Shown: positions 6,819 through 14,242 of the stretch, in pieces
Position numbering within the stretch: position 1 is the first letter of the stretch
Layout: each line of letters opens with the position of its first letter
DNA from: an uncultured Clostridia bacterium
GTDB taxonomy: Bacteria; Bacillota; Clostridia; UBA1381
Assembly (NCBI GenBank): GCA_910585795.1
Contig: CAJUFV010000039.1
Span: 1 to 15,819 of the forward strand
Direction: 5' to 3'
DNA: 15,819 nucleotides
The notes under the pieces: model-generated
What the model was told of the DNA's origin: nothing
Database searches by the model: none
What the model saw: the letters and a program-made list of their open reading frames with translations, nothing else
Position numbers and translations under genes: made by a program

Positions 6819-9671
6819 TTACTCATACTTTATTGTATAAATCTGTTTAGGCCTAATTTCAATCTTACTCCATCCATCAGCATTAATCATCAGTTCTGAC
6901 TCAAAGATTTCCTCCAGTGTCACCTTCTGCGCTGTTGACCACGTTCTATTCTCAAACGGCGGCAATTCAAATGATTTTTGCTGTCTCTCTATTGGTGATT
7001 GCTTTGATTTTATTTCTGCGATTCCATTATTAAATTTTATCTTGTTTTTAATGGTTTCCGTTGAGGGATTAAACAGTCTTACAATCCATCCCTTATCATC
7101 TTCACTGCGCTTTACGGCACTCACATGAAGATTTTCATTCTCAAGCTCAACAAAAGATTTCTCAGGCGGATTTTTACCGTGTTCAGTAGGTGCTGTCTGA
7201 CCAATAAGAATTTCCATATTAAAGTCTTGTGCGGCTTTCCATACATTCGCTGTTTCCCAGTTACCCTTGTGAGGCATAAACGCGTATCTAAATGTATGCT
7301 GTCCAAATGACTGCGAACCATTTTCTATCCTTGAATAATTCTGCTCCTCCGGTGTTACATATATCCTCAATTCAAAACATCTTAAAAGCGAAATATACAT
7401 AGTATGGTCAAAATCATCATCCGACTCATACGCTTTAAGGCCTGTGTTTAAAATTGCTGCGCCTTCTTCATCATTACATATATCAACAAATGAATTCATC
7501 GGATGCTCCGTCATCGGAATTTCATCATACAATGAATAATCAGGTTTTGCAATCGGACGTTTTACAACGTCAAATTGTCCCTGTGCATATACAAATTCAG
7601 AATTAATATTTGTCGGAAACGCTACCTGCAAATAGTGATTTGGAACAGTATTGTTTATTTTCGTTTCAAATTCAACCCACTTTGTGCCCTTTTTAAGCGT
7701 TACAAGCGTTTCTATTCTATACGGCGTAAGACGCGCACTCCTTTTCTTTCCTCCGTCAATAAGGTTTTCAGGGATTGCCCAGTCAATAACAATCCTGTAT
7801 TTTGTTTCAAGAACACCGCTGTATACAAGGCTTACAACAGCCCGCTCATTAAGCGTTGTATATACCTCATCTATTTCAGGCATTTTGTGTTCCCACGGGC
7901 TGCCATTCTCTCCTGTATCTTTAAAATAACCAATATTCTCATATACTCTGCCTGTTTCTTTTTCAGTTATATTTAATGTGCCATTCGTATTTATTTTAAC
8001 AAATAGAAATTCATTTTCCATTGTCTGGGCGCCTCGCAGCATATTTACAGGTGTGGCCGCGCGTGTTTTATACTTTGGCACAACCTTCAGCGTCTTATAT
8101 CCCATAGAAGGAATATCCTTTACAAATATTCTTACAGTATGTCTCACAACAGGAAGCACATCAACGGCGTCTGCTAAATCCTGCACAATCTGATACATAG
8201 GATTAATGGACGATATATGCTGATGAGGACATATATGCCCATCAGCATCTTCAATTTCAAAGCTGTCACATTCCCATTCAAGCGGAATTTCTATTTCACA
8301 GGGCACCGTCATGCTTCTCTTAAACGGCGCCGGATTAAACATTACAAGCGCCATATCGTTACTATCCCATCCATTGAAGCCAATGTCCCCGGATAAATCC
8401 ATAAGAGCTCTTTCAAGCACACAAGTAGCAATTTCTCTTGACTGTCTGAAACGGTAATTGACATCCTTATATACAACATCTCTGCCGCACGCGCCGATTG
8501 AGTCATGACCATGATTTTGAAGCATATAGTTATATGACTTATCAATAAATTCCTGAGGATATACCGCGCCGCAAAGTGACGCGAACGACGCCATAGGCTC
8601 GGCATAGCCAGTTAAAAGTCTTTCTGTTTCAAAATTATCCTGTTTAACACCAATTCTCGCAGACAAAATCCATCCGAAAATTGCACTTACGCTGCCTTTC
8701 GTAAACGGATAACGCATTTCACCTTTAAGATGAGGAGAATTTTCATCAAAATCTTTTATAACACTCTGTTCAAAATCATATACAGAGCTGTGGAATACCT
8801 CAACACCATCATATATTGCATTTGAGTCTCTTATCAGGCGTGCCTCTCTCATATCCGGAATTGACGAGTCATGACCGTTCGACCAGAAACGGTGCGGCGT
8901 TGTCCATTCACCGTCCTGTTCCTCAAGAGCCTGACTTGTTTTCTCTTCTATATATTCATCATGATATTCATATTTTCTGTGCGAATACTGATATTCATAT
9001 TCACATCGCGCAGGATCTGCGAAGCGGAATATACCATTACCGGCATCCCATGAAACACGTCTGTCATCACCATTGCGCTTACCATAAAACACCGGTCGCT
9101 GCAAAATATACCACATATTATATCTCGGTCTTTGTCCCAGTCTTGACGCATAAATAGTTGTGCCGTCAGCCCCCTCCCAATAAAATTCTGATTTGGGAGC
9201 CATATAAGTATTAAGACCACGGTAGAATGATGCAAAATTTATTCCAAAACCGTGATAAAGCTGCGGCATTTGAGATATCTGTCCCCAACCAAACGGCGAA
9301 TATCCAGTCTTTGAAACTTTACCAAATTCATTGGCAATCTTATGTCCTAAAAGCAAATTTCTCACAAGCGACTCACCGCCCACACAAAATTCATCAGGCA
9401 GACAAAACCACGGCCCCACCGCGAGCTTTCCTTCGCTTATATATTTTTTCAGAATTTCTTTTTTTTCAGGTCTTATTTCAATATAGTCCTGCAGCGGCAG
9501 CGTTTGCGAATCAAGATGAAAATGCTTGTAATCCGGTTCCTTTTCAAAAATGTCAAGCAGCATGTCAATAGCCGTAACAAGCATATGACGCGTTCTCTGG
9601 GCGCTGAACTTCCATTCTCTGTCCCAGTGAGTGTTTGATATGAAATGACATTTTACATCCTTGCGCTCCAT
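6819..9671 (-). CDS. GH38-type alpha-mannosidase with atypical nucleophile motif
   Basis: GH38 enzymes are zinc-dependent retaining alpha-mannosidases. The 950-residue length and layout fit bacterial members: an N-terminal catalytic barrel, then beta-sandwich domains, and no signal peptide. Visible motifs are HWDREW (His15, Asp17, zinc ligands), the LPDEF..GGE.LVRNLL region (91-107), SNGHDSS (264-270) and NHGHDSIGAC (386-395, with the second zinc His). The motif that normally reads P-D-x-F-G, holding the Asp that is both nucleophile and zinc ligand, here reads SPFGWGQISQMPQ (125-137). Ungapped alignment puts Phe127 at that Asp; anchoring on FG puts Ser125 there. This may mark a divergent clade or altered chemistry. 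The start at 9671 shares one base with the stop of the HAD gene and lies seven bases from AGGAGG; an ATG at 9674 is nearly as good. The likely role is alpha-mannose removal before cellobiose phosphorolysis. Confidence 0.88.
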   Translation of the reverse strand: MERKDVKCHFISNTHWDREWKFSAQRTRHMLVTAIDMLLDIFEKEPDYKHFHLDSQTLPLQDYIEIRPEKKEILKKYISEGKLAVGPWFCLPDEFCVGGESLVRNLLLGHKIANEFGKVSKTGYSPFGWGQISQMPQLYHGFGINFASFYRGLNTYMAPKSEFYWEGADGTTIYASRLGQRPRYNMWYILQRPVFYGKRNGDDRRVSWDAGNGIFRFADPARCEYEYQYSHRKYEYHDEYIEEKTSQALEEQDGEWTTPHRFWSNGHDSSIPDMREARLIRDSNAIYDGVEVFHSSVYDFEQSVIKDFDENSPHLKGEMRYPFTKGSVSAIFGWILSARIGVKQDNFETERLLTGYAEPMASFASLCGAVYPQEFIDKSYNYMLQNHGHDSIGACGRDVVYKDVNYRFRQSREIATCVLERALMDLSGDIGFNGWDSNDMALVMFNPAPFKRSMTVPCEIEIPLEWECDSFEIEDADGHICPHQHISSINPMYQIVQDLADAVDVLPVVRHTVRIFVKDIPSMGYKTLKVVPKYKTRAATPVNMLRGAQTMENEFLFVKINTNGTLNITEKETGRVYENIGYFKDTGENGSPWEHKMPEIDEVYTTLNERAVVSLVYSGVLETKYRIVIDWAIPENLIDGGKKRSARLTPYRIETLVTLKKGTKWVEFETKINNTVPNHYLQVAFPTNINSEFVYAQGQFDVVKRPIAKPDYSLYDEIPMTEHPMNSFVDICNDEEGAAILNTGLKAYESDDDFDHTMYISLLRCFELRIYVTPEEQNYSRIENGSQSFGQHTFRYAFMPHKGNWETANVWKAAQDFNMEILIGQTAPTEHGKNPPEKSFVELENENLHVSAVKRSEDDKGWIVRLFNPSTETIKNKIKFNNGIAEIKSKQSPIERQQKSFELPPFENRTWSTAQKVTLEEIFESELMINADGWSKIEIRPKQIYTIKYE

Positions 9672-10660
9672 CATATCTCCTCCTTTATGTAATCAAGTAT
9701 TTCAGACAAAGTATTACAAAAGCGGCTGCACATTGGCATTGTACCGCTTTCCTCTATATTGCCGCCAGCCAGCCCTACCGTTGTATACCCAGCCAGTCTT
9801 GCGGAGCACACGCCCGCTCCGCTGTCTTCAATCGCAATAACGCTCCCTCTATCCTCAAAACCTATTCCAAGGCCTACCGTACACGTTTCCGCATAAAGCC
9901 ATGGATGAGGCTTTGGTGACAGTTCTCCAAGTGTTCCGACCTCCCCTTTTCTGAGCGGATAACCGGCAGAGATTATCGCGTCGTAAAAATCAGTAGGCTC
10001 TCCCATTTCAAGAGTGCGAAACGCGGAAATAATTTCAGGCATAGCCTTTTCATACAGTCCTGATGTTACAAGCCCTATTTTTATTCCCATACTCTTAAGC
10101 GCAAGTAAAAATTCCTTAAGTCCCTCCTGCGGCACAAAGGCATTTTGCTTGCCCCGCCCTTCCATAATTTCCTTCATTTCATTACTTACATGCGCAAAAT
10201 AGAAGTCACGCGCTTTTGAAAGAGATGCTCCCGGACAGTATTTGTCTATACAATACTGCAAATGCTCCGACACACTGTGTCCCGAAACAAACGGCATATC
10301 ACTTTTCTCAAGTTTAAAGTTTTCATCGCCAATCATACTCGCAGTTGTTCTTTCAATTATCCATATCCAGAATTCTTCGCTCCTTACCGAAGTTCCATCC
10401 AGATCCATTAATACAGCTTTTATTTTATTGTTTCTTTTTACAGGATAAACAGGATAATATGCGCCGAAGCCAAGAGCTGAGTTTACATATGCAAGAGTCT
10501 GATTTTCAAACGCTACAAGCTCTACCTTATCATCGCCTGTACATACTATATTTTTTACACCGCCCTCACCCGCAGTAAATCTGCCGTCTGTAGTGGATAA
10601 TAATCTTTTAAAGCCTGAAGCTTTGTCTATAATTCCGAAATCGGGTATGTTTATCTTCAT
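9671..10660 (-). CDS. HAD-superfamily hydrolase (phosphoglucomutase/phosphatase-like) with extra N-terminal domain
   Basis: A haloacid dehalogenase-type phosphohydrolase or phosphomutase. Residues 80-329 carry the HAD motifs: DLDGT (Asp86 nucleophile, Asp88 acid/base), LVTSG (motif II), the Lys in SPKPHPW (motif III) and IAIEDSGAG (motif IV acidic residues). The helical insert between motifs I and II resembles the beta-phosphoglucomutase group. Residues 1-78 form an additional N-terminal domain that I do not recognise. The start at 10660 overlaps the GH94 stop in an ATGA and has AGAGGTGA upstream, suggesting translational coupling. Being coupled to a sugar phosphorylase suggests a sugar-phosphate substrate. 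However, an inverting GH94 enzyme yields alpha-glucose 1-phosphate, which is not the substrate of beta-phosphoglucomutase, so a phosphatase or other phosphomutase role is open. Confidence 0.85.
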   Translation of the reverse strand: MKINIPDFGIIDKASGFKRLLSTTDGRFTAGEGGVKNIVCTGDDKVELVAFENQTLAYVNSALGFGAYYPVYPVKRNNKIKAVLMDLDGTSVRSEEFWIWIIERTTASMIGDENFKLEKSDMPFVSGHSVSEHLQYCIDKYCPGASLSKARDFYFAHVSNEMKEIMEGRGKQNAFVPQEGLKEFLLALKSMGIKIGLVTSGLYEKAMPEIISAFRTLEMGEPTDFYDAIISAGYPLRKGEVGTLGELSPKPHPWLYAETCTVGLGIGFEDRGSVIAIEDSGAGVCSARLAGYTTVGLAGGNIEESGTMPMCSRFCNTLSEILDYIKEEI

Positions 10661-13074
10661 ATCGTCACCTCTACATTACAAACCTCAGCGGTCGATAAAA
10701 CAGTATGACCTTCTATTGTTCCGTTATCCGCTGTTATATTCATCACGCCTGTTCCCGTATTCCTAACGTAAATATTATATGTTGTTCCTCTGAATTTTCT
10801 TGTAACCTTAAACTCCGATATATCCTTTGAAATACACGGTTCAATGATCAGTCCGCCAAAATCGGGTCTTATGCCCAAAATGTACTGTGATACAGTGTAA
10901 TAATTCCATGCGGCCGTGCCTGTAAGCCACGAATTTTTAGCCTCCCCAACTCTTACGGCGTCACGGCCTGCAATCATTTGCGAGTAAACATACGGCTCAG
11001 TTTTGTGAATTTCACTTATATCCTCAAGATAAGCCGGGGCTATCTTCTTATAAAGATCAAAAGCTCTTTCGCCATTTCCTATTACGGTTTCACCTATTAT
11101 AATCCACGGATTATTGTGACAGAATATTCCCGCATTCTCCTTATAACCGGGCGGATATGATGAAATTTCACCAAGCTCTGTATGATAGGTCGAATAAGGC
11201 GGATAATTCAAAACAATGCCATAATCACATTCAAGATATTTCTGAACACTGTCCAAAGCCTTTTGCGCTTTGCCGTCATCTATGCCTATTCCCGCCATTA
11301 CACAAAAACCATTTGATTCAATAAAAATTTTACCCTCTTCACACTCGTCCGAGCCGATTTTATTTCCATACGCATCATATGCTCTTATAAACCACTCGCC
11401 GTCATAGCCATACTTTAAAACAGTATCGGTCATTTTGCCGACTTCCTGTGAAATATATTCTGCCATTTCTTTATCATCCAGCATTGTATAAAGTCTCGCA
11501 AACTCTTTGCCTATATATACAAACATTCCCGCAATCAGAACTGATTCAGCTATCTTACCGTCAGGATCTCCATAAGTCTGAAATGATTCATCCGGTGTTT
11601 CTGAAAAGCAGTTAAGATTTAAGCAGTCATTCCAGTCTGCGCGGCCAATAAGCGGCAGATTATGCGGACCAAGATTTTTTACAACATGTTCAAAAGAACG
11701 GTTCAAATGTTCAAGAAGCGTTGATGTGTTATTTTTATTACAGTCGAACGGGACTTGCTCATACAAAATTGCCGTATCGCCTGTTTCCTTAATATAGGCA
11801 ATAGTACCCAAAATCAACCATAGCGGATCATCATTAAACCCACCGCCTATTTCATTATTGCCCTGCTTAGTGAGTGGCTGATACTGATGATATGCGCTGC
11901 CGTCCTCAAACTGAGTTGAAGCAATGTCAATAATTCTTTCTCTTGCGCGTTCAGGTATTTGATGTACAAAACCTAACAAGTCCTGATTAGAATCTCTAAA
12001 TCCCATACCTCTGCCAATACCGCTTTCATAGTAAGAGGCGCTTCTTGACATATTAAATGTTACCATACATTGATACGGATTCCAAATATTTACCATTCTG
12101 TTAAGTTTTTCGTCGTCTGATTCAAGAATGAATACAGACAAAAGATTATCCCAATATTCTTTAAGCTTTGCCAGCTCAGCATCGCACTTCTCGGATGTAT
12201 TGTAACGAGCCTGCATAGCTTCCGCTTTTGATTTATTTATTACATTAAGACTGTCAAACTTTTTATTCCGCTCATTCTCAATATATCCTAAAACAAATAT
12301 ATATTCACGGGATTCGTTCGAATTAAGAGTCACATCAATCTGATGTGACGCAATCGGATACCATCCTGAAGCAACCGAATTTCCACTGCTTCCTCTTATT
12401 ACACTATCAGGATTATCAAAACCGTTAAATGATCCGAGAAAAGTATCACGATCTGTGTCAAAACCATTTATTTCTGTATTAACAGAATAAAATGAATAAT
12501 GATTTCTTCTCTCCCTGTATTCTGTTTTATGATAAATTGTACTGTCCTTAATCTCCACCTCACCCGTATTAAGATTACGCTGATAGTTTAGCATATCATC
12601 CTGCGCATTCCACAGACAGAACTCTACAAATGAGAATAGTTTTATGCTTTTTATATGATCTGTTTTATTTGTCAAAACAATTCTGTGAATTTCACAGTTA
12701 TCATTTACAGGAACAAACGATGTCTGCATCACTTCTATACTGTTTCTTTCGCCGCATATTTTTGTATATCCCATACCATGACGGCATTCATAACTGTCAA
12801 GTTCTTTCTTCATAGGCATATATGAATGTGTCCAGCAGTCACCGCCATCGTTTATGTAAAAGTATCTTCCGCCATTATCAGCTGGCACATTGTTATAGCG
12901 ATATCGAAGTATTCTCCTGTGTTTCGCATCCTTATAGAAGCAGTATCCTCCCGACGTGTTTGAAATCAACGAGAAAAATCCATTTGTTCCAAGATAGTTT
13001 ATCCACGGAAGCGGCGTTCTCGGTGTACTTATTACATATTCTTTATTCGCGTCATCAAAATAACCATATCTCAT
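10657..13074 (-). CDS. cbp: Cellobiose phosphorylase (GH94)
   Basis: Catalyses cellobiose plus phosphate to alpha-glucose 1-phosphate plus glucose in the cytoplasm, an energy-saving step in Clostridial cellulose metabolism. The 805-residue length and sequence closely match the Clostridium thermocellum enzyme as I remember it, including GFFDDANKEY-like and PRTPxPWINYLGT-like N-terminal motifs, SGIGRGMGFRDSNQDLLG (351-368) and GRADWNDCLN (477-486), where Asp483 is the expected general acid. HNNPWII and AKNSWLTGTAAWN near the C-terminus are also typical. There is no signal peptide. The ATG at 13074 has AAAGGAGT six bases upstream, and that site overlaps the GH88 stop codon. The close match favours cellobiose over cellodextrin, chitobiose or other GH94 substrates. 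It anchors the idea that the polysaccharide processed here has a beta-1,4-glucan backbone. Confidence 0.95.
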   Translation of the reverse strand: MRYGYFDDANKEYVISTPRTPLPWINYLGTNGFFSLISNTSGGYCFYKDAKHRRILRYRYNNVPADNGGRYFYINDGGDCWTHSYMPMKKELDSYECRHGMGYTKICGERNSIEVMQTSFVPVNDNCEIHRIVLTNKTDHIKSIKLFSFVEFCLWNAQDDMLNYQRNLNTGEVEIKDSTIYHKTEYRERRNHYSFYSVNTEINGFDTDRDTFLGSFNGFDNPDSVIRGSSGNSVASGWYPIASHQIDVTLNSNESREYIFVLGYIENERNKKFDSLNVINKSKAEAMQARYNTSEKCDAELAKLKEYWDNLLSVFILESDDEKLNRMVNIWNPYQCMVTFNMSRSASYYESGIGRGMGFRDSNQDLLGFVHQIPERARERIIDIASTQFEDGSAYHQYQPLTKQGNNEIGGGFNDDPLWLILGTIAYIKETGDTAILYEQVPFDCNKNNTSTLLEHLNRSFEHVVKNLGPHNLPLIGRADWNDCLNLNCFSETPDESFQTYGDPDGKIAESVLIAGMFVYIGKEFARLYTMLDDKEMAEYISQEVGKMTDTVLKYGYDGEWFIRAYDAYGNKIGSDECEEGKIFIESNGFCVMAGIGIDDGKAQKALDSVQKYLECDYGIVLNYPPYSTYHTELGEISSYPPGYKENAGIFCHNNPWIIIGETVIGNGERAFDLYKKIAPAYLEDISEIHKTEPYVYSQMIAGRDAVRVGEAKNSWLTGTAAWNYYTVSQYILGIRPDFGGLIIEPCISKDISEFKVTRKFRGTTYNIYVRNTGTGVMNITADNGTIEGHTVLSTAEVCNVEVTI

Positions 13075-13086
13075 ATATATACTCCT

Positions 13087-14196
13087 TTACCAATATATTT
13101 TCCAATCAGGATTTTTCATGCGCATAAGCGCCTCAAGATAGAAATAATCCCCCCAACTTGTACATTCAGGCTCATGTCCGTGCTTTCTGCTATACATACC
13201 ATCCTTTAATATTCCATTACTCTCGGGATAATTCCGCGTTGTATACTTCTCTGAAAGCGAAGTCATCATTTTCTCTGCCGCATCAAGAAAAACCTGATTA
13301 TGATGATATTTTTCCATTTCAAGTATGCCGCATACCGCAATTGCTGCCGCCGATGTGTCCCGAGGCTCGCCGCTGCCGTCAGTAAAAATCAAATCCCAGT
13401 AAGGAATATAATCATCCGGAAGATGATCTATAAAATACTGTGTTACTCTCTTAAATAACGGCAACATTGATTTATCTTCCGTATAACGGAAACACAATGC
13501 AAAACCATATACCGCCCATGCCTGTCCCCTTGCCCAGCTGCTCTCGTCAGAATAGCCCTGATGTGTTTCACCGCGCAGCGGTTCGTTTGTCACCGGATCA
13601 AGGAAAAAAGTGTGATATGATGAAGCATTTTCACGTATTATATTTTCAGCCGAGGTTTTCATATGATTAAACGCGGCATCATGATATTTACTGTCACCAG
13701 TCACTTCGCTCGCCCAGAAAAGAAGAGGGATATTCAGCATACAGTCAACAATAAACCGATAGCTCCCGGCATCATCCATCGCGCCCCATGCCTGAATAAA
13801 TTTCCCTTTTGGCTGATAACGCTTTAAAAGCCATTCCGCAGCCTCAATACCATCTTGTTTTGCCTGTTCGTCACCGGTTATCCTATAATCCGCAACGCTT
13901 GAAAGCGTAAACAAAAAACCCATGTCATGATGTTCCAGTTCAATTTTATTCTCCAGACGCTTATGGAACATTTGACTATGATGCTTAGCTGAATTATAAA
14001 ATGACTTGTCTCCTGTTAATTCATACATAAGCCATAATATTCCTTCATAAAAGCCCGTTGTCCATGAAACATTATCAAATTTTCCAAAAAAAAGATTTTC
14101 ACTTTGCTCCGTGGGAAAACAATCATAAAAGTAATCCAGACTTTTTCTCACAATGCTCTCAGCATATGCAATATCTTTATTTATGTTTATATCCAT
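13087..14196 (-). CDS. ugl: Unsaturated glucuronyl hydrolase (GH88)
   Basis: GH88 enzymes remove 4,5-unsaturated glucuronate from the non-reducing end of oligosaccharides made by polysaccharide lyases, by hydrating the double bond. The 369 residues fit the family, which is an alpha/alpha-barrel enzyme without signal peptide. The two essential aspartates are seen in HHDMGF (Asp91) and in RFIVDCMLNIPLLFWA (Asp151), at nearly the same positions as in the Bacillus enzyme. WARGQAWAVYGF and RDTSAAAIAVCGILE are further family motifs. The ATG at 14196 follows AAGGGAG closely, and no better start is seen. This is the first gene of the GH88-GH94-HAD-GH38 operon, lying about 20 bases after the hairpin that ends the upstream gene. 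It implies that a lyase acts on a uronate-bearing substrate, although no lyase is encoded here. Confidence 0.94.
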   Translation of the reverse strand: MDININKDIAYAESIVRKSLDYFYDCFPTEQSENLFFGKFDNVSWTTGFYEGILWLMYELTGDKSFYNSAKHHSQMFHKRLENKIELEHHDMGFLFTLSSVADYRITGDEQAKQDGIEAAEWLLKRYQPKGKFIQAWGAMDDAGSYRFIVDCMLNIPLLFWASEVTGDSKYHDAAFNHMKTSAENIIRENASSYHTFFLDPVTNEPLRGETHQGYSDESSWARGQAWAVYGFALCFRYTEDKSMLPLFKRVTQYFIDHLPDDYIPYWDLIFTDGSGEPRDTSAAAIAVCGILEMEKYHHNQVFLDAAEKMMTSLSEKYTTRNYPESNGILKDGMYSRKHGHEPECTSWGDYFYLEALMRMKNPDWKIYW

Positions 14197-14215
14197 TCAC
14201 TCCCTTATCCCAGAT

Positions 14216-14242
14216 AAAAAGGGCTTTTATTCAGCCCTTTTT
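14216..14242 (-). terminator. Rho-independent terminator overlapping the stop codon of the right-edge gene
   Basis: Ten-base arms AAAAAGGGCT and AGCCCTTTTT (14233-14242 and 14216-14225) flank a 7-base loop containing part of the stop codon region at 14227-14229. The transcript continues as UUUUUAUC. The GH88 ribosome binding site lies only about 10 bases further on, so GH88 expression needs readthrough or a promoter inside the upstream gene. None is obvious. Confidence 0.75.

Noticed and set aside
7575..7976. 133-codon open frame on the plus strand opposite the GH38 gene
   Set aside because: Antisense to conserved GH38 sequence, with no ribosome binding site or recognisable domain.
9671..10660. 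Beta-phosphoglucomutase as a firm name for the HAD gene
   Set aside because: The overall class fits, but the coupled GH94 phosphorylase gives alpha-glucose 1-phosphate and the protein has an unusual extra domain, so only a general HAD call is supported.
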